64,000 nucleotides of DNA, taken from [Clostridium] scindens. GTDB lineage: Bacteria > Bacillota > Clostridia > Lachnospirales > Lachnospiraceae. Below, one piece after another: positions 1 through 9,350 of this stretch (the stretch's first letter is position 1; every line of letters starts with the position of its first letter). The stretch is from assembly GCF_019597925.1 (NCBI RefSeq), contig NZ_CP080442.1:2398001-2462000 (forward strand), written 5' to 3'. Under the pieces are notes generated by a model. The model ran no database searches, was not told the DNA's origin, and was given only the letters and a program-made list of their open reading frames with translations. The translations under genes and the position numbers were made by a program.

Positions 1-1806
1 TGCCCCCATGTTCGGGTCTGCTCCCTGTGCTCCGGCTGCTGCTCCGGCCTGTTCATACATCTTAGTAAATAATTTCTGCGCGCTCTCCATCAGTTTCTCT
101 TTGCCTGCCTTGATCTCGGCAATCTGCGCGTCTGACATGTCATCCATGTTTACTTTTTCAAGAAGTTCCTTCAATGCCTTGCAGTCCGCCTCAACGACAG
201 CCTTATCTGCAGCATCAATCTTATCTCCTACCTCGCCCAGGGCTTTTTCCGTCTGGAATACCAGGGCGTCCGCATCATTCTTCGTATCAATGCCTTCCTT
301 GCGCTTCTTATCCTGCGCCTCGAATGCCGCTGCTTCTTTTACCGCCTTGTCGATCTCGTCATCAGACATGTTAGAGCCTGCCGTGATGGTGATATGCTGC
401 TCTTTGCCTGTTCCAAGGTCTTTTGCGGATACATTTACGATGCCGTTCGCATCAATGTCGAATGTAACTTCGATCTGCGGTACCCCGCGTGGAGCCGGCG
501 GGATTCCATCCAGCCTGAACTGTCCCAGAGACTTGTTATCTTTGGCGAACTGTCTCTCTCCCTGTACGACATTGATATCTACGGCTGTCTGGTTATCTGC
601 CGCTGTGGAGAAGATCTGGCTCTTCTTGGTAGGAATCGTCGTATTTCTTTCAATCAGTCTTGTTGCAACACCGCCCATCGTCTCGATTGACAGTGACAGC
701 GGAGTTACATCCAGAAGAAGGATGTCGCCTGCGCCCGTATCTCCGGCAAGCTTGCCGCCCTGAACGGATGCACCAAGCGCTACGCACTCATCCGGGTTCA
801 GAGATTTGCTTGGCTCCTTGCCTGTCAGCCGCTTCACTTCTTCCTGGACAGCAGGGATACGCGTGGAACCGCCAACCAGAAGTACCTGGCCCAGTTCGGA
901 AGCAGTAATGCCTGCGTCAGAAAGCGCTCTCGTTACTGGCTCTGATGTCTTTGCCACAAGGTCATGCGTCAGTTCATCAAATTTTGCCCTTGTCAGGTTC
1001 ATGTCAAAATGCTTCGGGCCTTCCGCTGTTGCTGTAATAAATGGAAGGTTGATATTTGTGGTCGTTGCAGAAGACAGTTCCTTCTTTGCCTTCTCTGCCG
1101 CTTCTTTCAGTCTCTGAAGCGCCATCTTGTCGGCTGACAGATCTACGCCTTCCTGCTTCTTGAATTCAGCGATCATATAATCCGTGATCTTCTGGTCGAA
1201 GTCATCTCCGCCCAGCCTGTTGTTACCTGCGGTAGATAATACCTCGATAACGCCGTCGCCGATCTCGATGACGGATACGTCGAAGGTACCGCCGCCAAGG
1301 TCATATACCATGATCTTCTGTTCCTTCTCATTGTCAAGCCCGTAAGCAAGCGCTGCCGCAGTAGGCTCATTGATAATACGCTTTACATCAAGGCCCGCGA
1401 TCTTGCCTGCATCCTTTGTAGCCTGGCGCTGAGCGTCATTAAAGTAAGCTGGCACGGTAATAACCGCCTCTGTTACCTTTTCTCCCAGGTATCCTTCCGC
1501 ATCTGCCTTAAGCTTCTGAAGGATCATTGCGGAAATCTCCTGTGGAGAATATTTCTTATCGTCAATCGTCACTCTGAAATCAGAGCCCATCTCTCTTTTA
1601 ATAGAAGAGATCGTCCTCTCAGCGTTTGTCACTGCCTGACGTTTTGCAGGCTCGCCCACAAGACGTTCCCCTGTTTTTGTAAATGCTACGACGGATGGCG
1701 TCGTCCTGGCACCTTCCGTATTTGCGATGACCGTTGGCTGGCCACCTTCCATAACAGCCACGCAGCTGTTCGTGGTTCCTAAATCAATACCAATGATTTT
1801 GCCCAT
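1..1806 (-). CDS. dnaK: Chaperone DnaK (Hsp70), 3' end cut by window
   Basis: ATP-dependent Hsp70 chaperone that folds and protects cytoplasmic proteins with GrpE and DnaJ. The reading frame starts at an ATG preceded by an AGGAGGT site and begins MGKIIGIDLGTTNS, the classical Hsp70 phosphate-1 motif. VYDLGGGTFDVS (phosphate 2) and LLVGGSTRIPAV (adenosine motif) follow, then the substrate-binding domain and an Ala/Gly-rich helical tail. The window holds 602 codons and no stop; the family is usually about 610-625 residues, so only a short C-terminal stretch is missing. It lies 39 bp after grpE, third gene of the hrcA operon, and so should be controlled by HrcA/CIRCE. Identification is certain. 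Confidence 0.98.
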   Translation of the reverse strand, partial: MGKIIGIDLGTTNSCVAVMEGGQPTVIANTEGARTTPSVVAFTKTGERLVGEPAKRQAVTNAERTISSIKREMGSDFRVTIDDKKYSPQEISAMILQKLKADAEGYLGEKVTEAVITVPAYFNDAQRQATKDAGKIAGLDVKRIINEPTAAALAYGLDNEKEQKIMVYDLGGGTFDVSVIEIGDGVIEVLSTAGNNRLGGDDFDQKITDYMIAEFKKQEGVDLSADKMALQRLKEAAEKAKKELSSATTTNINLPFITATAEGPKHFDMNLTRAKFDELTHDLVAKTSEPVTRALSDAGITASELGQVLLVGGSTRIPAVQEEVKRLTGKEPSKSLNPDECVALGASVQGGKLAGDTGAGDILLLDVTPLSLSIETMGGVATRLIERNTTIPTKKSQIFSTAADNQTAVDINVVQGERQFAKDNKSLGQFRLDGIPPAPRGVPQIEVTFDIDANGIVNVSAKDLGTGKEQHITITAGSNMSDDEIDKAVKEAAAFEAQDKKRKEGIDTKNDADALVFQTEKALGEVGDKIDAADKAVVEADCKALKELLEKVNMDDMSDAQIAEIKAGKEKLMESAQKLFTKMYEQAGAAAGAQGADPNMGA

Positions 1807-1845
1807 TATAAAGACCTCCTGTTTTATTTTCTAAATTATCTGGAA

Positions 1846-2532
1846 TTAGTTTGCTACTTTTACCATGCTGTGCCTCACTACGGAGTCACGGTACATATAA
1901 CCTTTCTGGAATTCCTCGGCTATGATATTCTCGCCAAAGTTCTCATCTTCCACATGCATCACTGCATTGTGGAGATTCGGGTCGAATTCTTTGCCTACCG
2001 CTTCGATCGGCTTAACGCCCAATTCTCCCAGCACAGTCATTAACTGCTTATACACCATCTCCATTCCCTGGATAAATGGGTCTTCCTTGTCTTCTTCCTT
2101 GACAGCGTCAAGCCCTCGCTCAAAGTTGTCGACTACCGGAAGAATCTTTTCTATGATATCTTTCGCTCCTATCTCGTACATCTGGGATTTCTCCTTTTCC
2201 GTACGCTTGCGGAAGTTATCAAACTCTGCCATTTGACGAGTGATCCTGTCAGTCAGTTCCTCAATCTTCTCGTCCTTTTTATCTTTCTTATTCTTTTTGC
2301 CAAATAGTTTCTTGCCAGACTTTTTATCTTCGTCTTCCTCATCCGGCTCTTCTTCCTCGTTCTCGGAGGCTTCTTCACCTTCGGATGCCTCTTTGGCACA
2401 CTCTTCTTCTGCCTGATCTTCCCCGGGCTCGCCTTCCGGCTGTTCCCCGGCCGATTTTTTGGCTTCTTCCACCGCCTCTTTTACCATCTCTTCCTGGCTC
2501 TTTTCCTGATTATTCTCCAAGGGTTCTTCCAC
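1846..2532 (-). CDS. grpE: Nucleotide exchange factor GrpE
   Basis: GrpE promotes ADP release from DnaK. The 228-residue protein has a very acidic, low-complexity N-terminus (about residues 1-75, rich in Glu, Ser, Lys), then a long coiled coil and the beta-wing domain with the signature around GMEMVYKQLMTVLGELGVKPI. The start taken is a GTG five bases after the hrcA stop. Its ribosome site (AGGAAAG) is unusually close, so an internal ATG 15 codons downstream, preceded by AGGAAGAG, is a real alternative; the acidic tail is poorly conserved and does not decide. Second gene of the heat-shock operon. Confidence 0.95.
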   Translation of the reverse strand: MEEPLENNQEKSQEEMVKEAVEEAKKSAGEQPEGEPGEDQAEEECAKEASEGEEASENEEEEPDEEDEDKKSGKKLFGKKNKKDKKDEKIEELTDRITRQMAEFDNFRKRTEKEKSQMYEIGAKDIIEKILPVVDNFERGLDAVKEEDKEDPFIQGMEMVYKQLMTVLGELGVKPIEAVGKEFDPNLHNAVMHVEDENFGENIIAEEFQKGYMYRDSVVRHSMVKVAN

Positions 2533-2537
2533 CTTTC

Positions 2538-3581
2538 CTATTCTTTTCTATGAAACATTTCATCCAATTCGCTTTGAAGCCGCTTCATGGATTTTAATAC
2601 ATGCTCATAATCCATTCTCTTTGGCCCGATAATACCTATGGTTCCCTTCATGCCGTCGCCTAATTCATAAGTGGCGGTGACAACGCTGCAGTCCTTCATG
2701 GTCTTGACCGGCGTCTCATCACCGATGTAGACCTGGATCCCTGTATTATCTTCCTGCGATAATGTCTGCGTTACCAGCTCGCTAAGCTGCTGTTTTTCCT
2801 CAAACGCGCTGATGATCTCCTGGGCGCTTTGATTATCGCTGAGTTCCGGATACTTGAAGATGTTCGTGGCTCCGCTTGTATAGATCTGCATGTCGTCATC
2901 CACTTGGATGACATCCGCCACCGCATCCAGAACGTTTCCAATCACCTCGCTGTGTATGCCTGCCTGCTCCTTCAGCCTTGCGATCAGTCCAAGATTGATC
3001 TCCTCGATAGACATGCCATTCAGCGTCGTGTTTAAAAGCATATTCAATTTCAACAGATTCTCATTGCTGATTGGCTCGTCAATATCAATGATCTTATTCT
3101 TGATCACATTGCCTCCAAGCACGATTACCGCGATGATCTGCTCGTCGTCTACCATGGACAGCTGAATGAACTTGAGTTTGTTCGCATTGTTCATGGGCGT
3201 GGATACCATCGTCGCATAGTTCGTACTGTTAGCCAAAACCTTTGCCGCCTGTCTCAGAAGCTGATCCATCTTATCCGCCTTATCCAGCATCTGTTCCTGC
3301 ATCTCGCTCAGTTCCTGTTCTTTTTCTTCCATCAGCATATCTACATAGAGTCTGTAGCCTTTATCCGAAGGAATGCGTCCGGCCGACGTGTGAGGCTGCA
3401 TGATGTAGCCCATCTCTTCCAAGTCCGCCATCTCGTTACGGATGGTTGCAGAACTTAAGTTCAGATCCGTATACTTTGATATGGTTCTGGAACCAACCGG
3501 CTCGCCTGTCTCCAGATAGTTCTGGATAATCGCATGAAGGATCTTAAGCTTGCGGTCGCTAAGTCCATGTTCTGATACCAT
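2538..3581 (-). CDS. hrcA: Heat-inducible transcription repressor HrcA
   Basis: HrcA represses the dnaK and groE operons by binding CIRCE and is itself stabilised by GroEL. The 347-residue protein has the N-terminal winged helix (LSDRKLKILHAIIQNYLETG ... SSATIRNEMADLEEMGY), the conserved HTSAGRIPSDKGYR segment, and the GAF-like C-terminal domain ending in MKRLQSELDEMF. The ATG start has an AAAGGAGGAGG site. A perfect CIRCE element lies 28 bp upstream, so the repressor controls its own operon. First gene of hrcA-grpE-dnaK, the usual clostridial order. Confidence 0.97.
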   Translation of the reverse strand: MVSEHGLSDRKLKILHAIIQNYLETGEPVGSRTISKYTDLNLSSATIRNEMADLEEMGYIMQPHTSAGRIPSDKGYRLYVDMLMEEKEQELSEMQEQMLDKADKMDQLLRQAAKVLANSTNYATMVSTPMNNANKLKFIQLSMVDDEQIIAVIVLGGNVIKNKIIDIDEPISNENLLKLNMLLNTTLNGMSIEEINLGLIARLKEQAGIHSEVIGNVLDAVADVIQVDDDMQIYTSGATNIFKYPELSDNQSAQEIISAFEEKQQLSELVTQTLSQEDNTGIQVYIGDETPVKTMKDCSVVTATYELGDGMKGTIGIIGPKRMDYEHVLKSMKRLQSELDEMFHRKE

Positions 3582-3608
3582 CTATCCTCCTCCTTTCGGA
3601 TTTTGCTG

Positions 3609-3635
3609 TTAGCACTCTACATTTTTGAGTGCTAA
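3609..3635. promoter_or_regulatory. CIRCE operator (HrcA binding site)
   Basis: Perfect inverted repeat TTAGCACTC-N9-GAGTGCTAA between the hrcA promoter and the hrcA start codon. It matches the CIRCE consensus exactly. A further half-site, TTAGCACTC, sits at 3653-3661 within the promoter. Confidence 0.96.
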
Positions 3636-3649
3636 CATCTTCGATTATT

Positions 3650-3678
3650 AATTTAGCACTCCCTTTTTCTTTTGTCAA
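3650..3678 (-). promoter_or_regulatory. hrcA operon promoter
   Basis: On the minus strand TTGACA (3678-3673), a 17-bp spacer and TAAATT (3655-3650). Transcription would begin just before the CIRCE element, so HrcA bound there would block initiation or clearance. Confidence 0.75.
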
Positions 3679-3684
3679 CACTAT

Positions 3685-4437
3685 TTATACAATTTTTATA
3701 ACTAGCTCCTGGCCGAGTTCGTTTCCATAGATGATCCGGGGAATTCCTTCCTCCTTTTGCGCGGCATTCAGAATCTCCCGAAAGCGCGTCCCATCTTTTC
3801 CGCCCGCAGGCAGATGGATTGCAAATACCTGGCGCGCTCCCAGCACTTCTTCCAGCTGCCTTCTGGCAAACCGGAGGGTGATATAGGCAAACGGGCTGAT
3901 CAGAAGATCTGCCTTCATCCCCAGTTCCGCCGCCTGCCTCAGCAAATACCGGGGATCTGCATCCCCGGTAATCAATATCCTATATCCCCGATACTCCAGC
4001 AGGAAGCTTAGGTTCACGATCGCATCGTACTGACGTCCCATATGCCTGCTGCTAAAGGCAGTGATCAACGTCTTTCCTGCCATGATCTTCTGCTTCCTTC
4101 CTCTTCCTATGGCCGTCAGCCGGTCTTCCTCTATGCAGGGGCGCAGGCGGCTTACGACTGCCTCGTTAGAGATGATCTTCATCTCTTTATGGATCCTTGC
4201 ATAGCGCCGCATCCTTTCTTCGGAGAAATGATCCGGATGCTCATGCGTGATCAGGCACGCTTCCGGCCATTCCTCAGGCTCTGCCTGATACAGTTCCTCT
4301 ATCGCTGCTTCATCTGCCGTCATGTATTTGCCATATCCATGGGCACATAGAATATCCGTGCAGATCCAAGTGTCTCCCAGACGGATCAGAACCCCTGCAT
4401 TGTCTACCTGCCGGATTAAGATATCCCTGCAATCCAA
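3685..4437 (-). CDS. MBL-fold metal-dependent hydrolase
   Basis: A 250-residue metallo-beta-lactamase-fold protein of the UlaG/UPF0173-like type. The metal motif HEHPDHF (HxHxDH, near residue 80) and a later ITGDADPRYL segment (metal-binding Asp) are visible; substrate is unknown. Translation appears to start at TTG, six bases after AGGAGGT, and overlaps the end of the upstream lplA by 22 bp, so the two are translationally coupled. Family enzymes include lactonases and phosphodiesterases; a sugar-lactone role would suit the neighbouring sugar-catabolic locus, but that is inference only. Confidence 0.85.
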   Translation of the reverse strand: MDCRDILIRQVDNAGVLIRLGDTWICTDILCAHGYGKYMTADEAAIEELYQAEPEEWPEACLITHEHPDHFSEERMRRYARIHKEMKIISNEAVVSRLRPCIEEDRLTAIGRGRKQKIMAGKTLITAFSSRHMGRQYDAIVNLSFLLEYRGYRILITGDADPRYLLRQAAELGMKADLLISPFAYITLRFARRQLEEVLGARQVFAIHLPAGGKDGTRFREILNAAQKEEGIPRIIYGNELGQELVIKIV

Positions 4438-5399
4438 TCAATTACCTCCTTCACCTGCTTCTGCCTTTCTATGGCGGATTCTCCTTCTGCCGCGTCCGTG
4501 GCTACGTCTGACAGATCATAACGCCTGCCTCTGAATGCCTTCTCGATCGCCTGCGGCAGGCCGATGTCCAATGCGTCCGTATATACCTTTATCTCCTTGA
4601 TAACGAGGTTTTCCAAGTGCATCTGAACCTCTACTTCTCCCCAGACGAACCGTTTCTGATGAACGATCTCGCACGCCGGAGACTGTCCATATACCCATTC
4701 CCAGGAACAATAGGATTCATAGATCTGCCGGATCTTCTCTTGATCCTCCCCGCCTAGTTTCAGAATCTGCGCCGTACCATATTCCTTCTGAAAACTTTCC
4801 GCCATCTGCTCCATGATTCCCTGTGTCGTAATTTCCTGATTCAAGTCCCTTAGGTTGCACACCCGGGATCTGACAGAATCGACGCCTTTCGCCTTCATCT
4901 TCTCTTTAGACGGCGTCAGATAGCGGGTCATCCTCTCCTTGTCCACGTCCACCATCAGCGTTCCGTGCTGCACATTGCAGCTGGCTGTCTTGGAATACGC
5001 ATTGCCGGAAAATTTCAGTCCTTCCTTGGTCAGGATATCATTCCGTCCGGAAGCCTGCGTCTCAATTCCGTAGAATCTGCACGCATCCGCAATGATCCCG
5101 GACTGTCTTTTCAAGTCATACATCTCTGGAGACGCAAGAAAGGTGAAGCAGACATTTCCCATATCCTGGTAGACCGCGCCGCCCCCCGTCGTCCGACGGG
5201 CCACATAGCCGCCTTCCTCTTCCAGTAGCCTGGCCCTGCATTCTTTCAGGATATTCTGATTCTTTCCTATTACTACAGTATGCTCATTCTGCCACAGGTA
5301 CAAAATGACATCCCCTTCTTTTACCAACGTCTGCAAGTGGGCTTCCACTGCCAGATTGTATCTTGGATCATTCGATTCTGCCCATACGATATAATTCAT
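4416..5399 (-). CDS. lplA: Lipoate-protein ligase A (copy 1)
   Basis: Attaches lipoate (ATP-dependent) to the lysine of lipoyl domains. The 327-residue protein carries the LplA/biotin-ligase fold motifs: ARRTTGGGAVYQDMGN (the RRxxGGGxVxHD-type loop, with Gln in place of His) and the lipoate-contacting lysine region KEGLKFSGNAY, plus a C-terminal accessory domain. The start chosen (MNYIVWAESNDPRYN) follows GAGGAGGAAAGC; the open frame continues 36 codons upstream without a ribosome site. It lies just downstream of the sugar ABC transporter and is separated from it by a terminator. A second ligase lies at 20618-21589. Together they presumably serve the lipoyl protein at 14328-14570. Confidence 0.93.
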   Translation of the reverse strand: MNYIVWAESNDPRYNLAVEAHLQTLVKEGDVILYLWQNEHTVVIGKNQNILKECRARLLEEEGGYVARRTTGGGAVYQDMGNVCFTFLASPEMYDLKRQSGIIADACRFYGIETQASGRNDILTKEGLKFSGNAYSKTASCNVQHGTLMVDVDKERMTRYLTPSKEKMKAKGVDSVRSRVCNLRDLNQEITTQGIMEQMAESFQKEYGTAQILKLGGEDQEKIRQIYESYCSWEWVYGQSPACEIVHQKRFVWGEVEVQMHLENLVIKEIKVYTDALDIGLPQAIEKAFRGRRYDLSDVATDAAEGESAIERQKQVKEVIDWIAGIS

Positions 5400-5453
5400 A
5401 GCTTTCCTCCTCATTCTTATATAAGAAACGGTTATCAGATTACTGTCTACGCA

Positions 5454-5497
5454 AAAAAGATCTTCTATGAAGTCTATTCTAACATAGGAGATCTTTT
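5454..5497 (-). terminator. Terminator after the sugar ABC permease gene
   Basis: Imperfect long stem (AAAAAGATCT-x-CTATG paired with CATAG-x-AGATCTTTTT) followed on the minus strand by a T run, placed 27 bp after the permease stop. Confidence 0.8.
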
Positions 5498-5523
5498 TCT
5501 TAACCATCTTTTTTATGATCGTC

Positions 5524-6501
5524 TTATTTTACTTTCTTTTTATTCCTGATGATGTCCATATAGATGGCAAGGATAATGATTACGCCTTTCGCCACATCCT
5601 GCCAGTAAGAGCTGACGCCCATCAGGTTCAGTCCGTTGTTCATGACTCCGATGATCAGGGCGCCAATCAGGGTTCCGCCAAGGGTTCCGGATCCTCCTGT
5701 CATCATGGTACCGCCAAGCACGACTGCCGCGATCGCATTCATCTCCGCGCCTTCTCCCATGGATGGAAGCGCGGAATACAGTCTCGCTGCCGTCAGGACT
5801 CCGGCAAATCCGGAAACGGTTCCTGAGATGATATACGCGGTCAATTGAACGCGGTTAACATTAATTCCTGAAAATCTTGCAGCCTCGATATTTCCGCCAG
5901 TCGCATACAGATGGCGCCCATACTTGGTATAATTCAGCACGACGAACAGAAGCGCAAAGATGATCAGCATATAGACTGCCTGCAAAGGCACATTCTCCAG
6001 CAGCTTGCCGTTACCTATAATAAGCAGCCTGTCGTCCTGTACATAGATGGGCTTTCCGCTGGTGGTGATAAGCGCGAAGCCTCTGGCTATGTTCATCATT
6101 GCCAGCGTAACGATGAATGCCGGCATATTGACCTTTGTAATGAAGAATCCGTCAATCAGGCCGATCACAGTTCCGATCAGGACGCCTGCGAGAAGCGCCG
6201 GTACCAGGCCCCAGCCGGATCTGGCCATCAGGGCCATAGACATTACGCCTGAGAGCGCGACTACCGATCCTACCGACAGGTCAATGCCTCCAAGCAGGAT
6301 TACGTATGTCATGCCGAACGCGATCATTCCGTTCGTAGATATCTGCTGCAGAACGTTCATGATATTCTTGCTTGTCAAAAATGCAGATGTGGCAAAGGAT
6401 AAGACCACGCACAATGCGACCAAGGCGACCAGAATTCCCAGATTCCTCTTTATCGCTTTCATGGCACCGCCACTCATGATGGTATTACTGTTATTTTTCA
6501 T
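5524..6501 (-). CDS. Sugar ABC transporter permease (RbsC-like)
   Basis: Membrane subunit of a carbohydrate-importing ABC transporter of the RbsC/AraH/XylH family. The 325-residue protein is strongly hydrophobic with about 8-10 membrane segments and the family motif GGIDLSVGSVVALSG near residue 73, followed by a Gly-rich cytoplasmic loop (LGGTMMTGGSGTLGGTLIGA). The start chosen (MKNNSN) follows CAGGAGGGGGAC and overlaps the ATPase gene end by 11 bp. A slightly longer start (7 codons) lies upstream without a site. It forms one operon with the binding-protein and ATPase genes. Specificity within pentoses, hexoses, polyols or AI-2-like compounds cannot be read from sequence. Confidence 0.95.
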   Translation of the reverse strand: MKNNSNTIMSGGAMKAIKRNLGILVALVALCVVLSFATSAFLTSKNIMNVLQQISTNGMIAFGMTYVILLGGIDLSVGSVVALSGVMSMALMARSGWGLVPALLAGVLIGTVIGLIDGFFITKVNMPAFIVTLAMMNIARGFALITTSGKPIYVQDDRLLIIGNGKLLENVPLQAVYMLIIFALLFVVLNYTKYGRHLYATGGNIEAARFSGINVNRVQLTAYIISGTVSGFAGVLTAARLYSALPSMGEGAEMNAIAAVVLGGTMMTGGSGTLGGTLIGALIIGVMNNGLNLMGVSSYWQDVAKGVIIILAIYMDIIRNKKKVK

Positions 6502-7993
6502 TTTGTCCCCCTCCTGTTGCATGCTTGATAATTAATTCCTGATTCAAATCTTCGCCGCTGAGCCGTCCTCCCATTCTTCCTCTTCTCATTACGTAAATGG
6601 TGTCGCATACCCTCATAAGTTCAGGCAGATCAGAGGAAATCATAAGCGTGCTCATTCCCTGGCATGCCAGTTCATCAATCAGCTTGTAGATTTCAGCCTT
6701 GGCGCCTACATCTATTCCACGAGTGGGTTCATCCAAAATAAGCAATTTAGGGTTGGTTGCCAGCCATTTGGCAAGAACAACTTTCTGCTGGTTTCCGCCA
6801 CTTAATTTTCCTGTTTCCTGGTCTCTTGACGAGACTTTGATATTGAATTTCTTGATCAGATCATCCGTAACCTGATTCATCAGTTTAAAATTAACGCCCA
6901 CAAACTTAATGAATCTGTCAAGAATCGTAATGGTTGCATTCTCTTTCACCGTCTGTCCCAGAACCAGCCCCTGCTCCTTGCGGTTTTCCGGAATCAGGAC
7001 GATTCCTCTTGATATGGCATCATTTGGCTTATTAATCTTTATGACTTCCCCGTTCAGCAGGATCTCGCCTTCATACCCATTGTCGATGCCTGCGATGACC
7101 CTGGCTGTCTCGCTTCGTCCTGCGCCTACGATGCCTGCGATTCCCACGACTTCTCCTTTTCTGACGGAAAAACTGACATCCTGCACCATTCTGCCTCTTG
7201 ACAGTCCTTTTACTTCAAGGACTACCTCTTCCTTTACCTCATGCTCTCCGTAGTGTTCCTCGATCGCCCGTCCGACCATCATCTGGACCAGATCGTCTTC
7301 CGTTACGTCCGCAAGATTCTTCGTGCCTACATATTCTCCATCCCTTAAGACGGTAACCCTGTCTCCCAGCCGGAACAGTTCCTCCATACGATGGGATACA
7401 TAGATAATGGAGATCCCCAGTTCTTTCAGCCTGTCTATACTTTCATAAAGGTGTTCTACTTCTTTTAGGGACAAAGAGGCGGAAGGCTCGTCCATAACCA
7501 GTATCTTTGCATTGTTGGAAAGTGCTTTTACAATTTCTACTACCTGCTGCTGGGAAACGCTTAAGTTTGCCATCAAGTCATCCGGCTGGATATCCGAACC
7601 GAAAGCCTCCAGTGCATCCCGTGTCTCTTTCCTTATACGCTTGGAGTCAATAAGGCCAAGCTTATTGGTATATTCTCTCCCCATAAAGATATTGTCGGCT
7701 ACCGTCATCATCGGGGCAAACGACAGTTCCTGATGCACGATGCTGATCCCATAATTGTTCGCCGTATCTACGCTGTCAATATCCACTTCTTTGCCATCAA
7801 TGAGAATGCGGCCCTCATTCTTTTTATGTATTCCGCCCAGAACCTTGATCAATGTAGACTTTCCAGAGCCATTCTCGCCCAGAAGCGCATGCGTCTCGCC
7901 TTCTCGGAGTTCGAAGCTAACGTCTTTTAACGCTGCTACAGGGCCAAAACGCTTCGTAATATTCTCCATCTTTACAATCATTTTTTCACTCAT
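6491..7993 (-). CDS. Sugar ABC transporter ATP-binding protein (RbsA/MglA-like)
   Basis: Tandem ATPase that powers the sugar importer. Two ABC domains lie in one 500-residue chain: the first has Walker A GENGSGKST (about residue 37), signature LSVSQQQ and Walker B ILVMDEPSA. The second has a degenerate Walker A (GIVGAGRSE), signature LSGGNQQ and Walker B LLILDEPTRGID. This is the CUT2-family architecture. The start chosen (MSEKMIVKMENITKRFG) has a TAGGGAAG site; a frame start 14 codons earlier has none. A 100-bp gap containing a hairpin separates it from the binding-protein gene. Confidence 0.96.
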   Translation of the reverse strand: MSEKMIVKMENITKRFGPVAALKDVSFELREGETHALLGENGSGKSTLIKVLGGIHKKNEGRILIDGKEVDIDSVDTANNYGISIVHQELSFAPMMTVADNIFMGREYTNKLGLIDSKRIRKETRDALEAFGSDIQPDDLMANLSVSQQQVVEIVKALSNNAKILVMDEPSASLSLKEVEHLYESIDRLKELGISIIYVSHRMEELFRLGDRVTVLRDGEYVGTKNLADVTEDDLVQMMVGRAIEEHYGEHEVKEEVVLEVKGLSRGRMVQDVSFSVRKGEVVGIAGIVGAGRSETARVIAGIDNGYEGEILLNGEVIKINKPNDAISRGIVLIPENRKEQGLVLGQTVKENATITILDRFIKFVGVNFKLMNQVTDDLIKKFNIKVSSRDQETGKLSGGNQQKVVLAKWLATNPKLLILDEPTRGIDVGAKAEIYKLIDELACQGMSTLMISSDLPELMRVCDTIYVMRRGRMGGRLSGEDLNQELIIKHATGGGQNEK

Positions 7994-8038
7994 ATTCGTC
8001 TTCCCTACTTTAACGTATCGATTATTGTCAGCCATATT

Positions 8039-8068
8039 GCAGGGAGCAACCTTAGCACTGCTCCCCGC
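8039..8068 (-). other. Intercistronic hairpin between binding-protein and ATPase genes
   Basis: Stem GCGGGGAGCA / TTGCTCCCTGC with a 9-base loop and no T run after it. Such hairpins often raise the stability of the binding-protein part of ABC operon mRNA; that role is inferred from position. Confidence 0.55.
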
Positions 8069-8092
8069 ATTTTTTGTTCGTATCAGTCTCTC

Positions 8093-9166
8093 TTACTCAA
8101 ACTTGTAGTCAGGATCGCCGTTGTAATACGTTTCTTTTCTTACTTCTGCGTTATCCTTGGTGATGACCTTGTAAGGCGTATACTTGATAGCCGCTCCTAT
8201 GTCTTCTCCCTTAAGTGCTTTGTAGAGATCAAGCGCTGTCTGCTTGCCCATTTCATATGGCTGCTGGCCAAGAGAAGCTGCTTCCTGTCCCTTGAGGATG
8301 AATTCGATCGCCTCAGGCGCTCCGTCAAATCCATAGCATTTTACTTCATCTGCCCGGCCTGCAGATTCCGCTGCTGTATATGCGCCAATTGCCTGCTCGT
8401 CATTGGAGCAGATGACTGCGTCGATCTTATCATTTGCCTGAAGGAGATCCTGCATGACGGAGTTAGCAAGTTCTACTTCTCCGCCGCCATCGCCGTCAAA
8501 GATGATGTTCATTTTATTCTTCTTGCATACGGTACGGAAACCATCTGCTCTTGCCTGGGAGCCTGAGTTCGGCGTTGCCAGGATGACTACGTTGGCACCT
8601 TCTCCAACATCTTCAAACATCTTCTCTGCCAGCACTTCTCCTGCCTCCTCGTTCGGAGTCATGGTCTGTGAGCAAACCAGGTCTTCAAAGCCTTCTCCAA
8701 ACGGGAAGTCTGCGGATGCCACCATAACGCCTGCATCTACTGCATTCTGCGTACATGTGATCAATGCCTTTCCATCGATGGTCTCGCATACGACGCCAAC
8801 GCATCCCTGTGCTACGAAGTCATCAATGTTGCTGGCCTGTACCACTGCATCAAATCCCGGATCCAGAATAACAGCCTCATCGCCGTTTTCTTCAATTACT
8901 GATTTTGCGCCTTCGATAAATGCCTGGCAGTGCGGGATAACATTGTCGATTACCGTGATTCCCACCTTATTCTTTTCGCCTTCTTTGTAGAGCTCGCTGG
9001 CAGATTCATAAATATCCGTATGCTTGCCGGAATCAGACTCCGTCTTTTTCTTGGAATCCTTCTTGTCCGCGTCCGAATCCGACTTTCCAGAACATGCTGT
9101 CATGCCCAGGACCATTGCCAGGACTGCTGCCACTGCAACTACCTTTGTAAACCTTCTCCTTTTCAT
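8093..9166 (-). CDS. Sugar ABC transporter substrate-binding lipoprotein
   Basis: Extracytoplasmic receptor that delivers a sugar or polyol to the permease. The N-terminus is a lipoprotein signal (KRRRFTK basic start, hydrophobic core, lipobox LGMTAC with Cys25), followed by a Ser/Asp/Lys linker and a periplasmic-binding-protein-type-1 fold of the RbsB family (VGITVIDNVIPHCQAFIEGA, ICSNDEQAIGAYTAAE, CYGFDGAPEAIEFI). 357 residues. The ATG follows AGGAGGAAGATGAA. First gene of the transporter operon, with its own promoter. The ligand is unknown; the neighbouring FGGY kinase and RLP suggest a short-chain polyol, branched sugar or sugar acid. Confidence 0.95.
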   Translation of the reverse strand: MKRRRFTKVVAVAAVLAMVLGMTACSGKSDSDADKKDSKKKTESDSGKHTDIYESASELYKEGEKNKVGITVIDNVIPHCQAFIEGAKSVIEENGDEAVILDPGFDAVVQASNIDDFVAQGCVGVVCETIDGKALITCTQNAVDAGVMVASADFPFGEGFEDLVCSQTMTPNEEAGEVLAEKMFEDVGEGANVVILATPNSGSQARADGFRTVCKKNKMNIIFDGDGGGEVELANSVMQDLLQANDKIDAVICSNDEQAIGAYTAAESAGRADEVKCYGFDGAPEAIEFILKGQEAASLGQQPYEMGKQTALDLYKALKGEDIGAAIKYTPYKVITKDNAEVRKETYYNGDPDYKFE

Positions 9167-9350
9167 TTCATCTTCCTCCTATACTAAAATTTTGTTTTTC
9201 GAAATCCTCAGGCTTTTTTCCAGCCTAAAGATTTTCTATTCTTAAAAATCACCTTTCTTTTGCCGGCGGCGATTTTTAATTCTGTTTTTAGTGTAATTGT
9301 ACATTTTTGTGCTTATTTCCTTTGTTCCTCTTGTGATTTTGCATATATTG

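Noticed and set aside
8..763. Open frame of 251 codons on the plus strand opposite dnaK
   Set aside because: It is a mirror of the dnaK coding sequence; no ribosome site and Ser/Ala-rich low-complexity translation.
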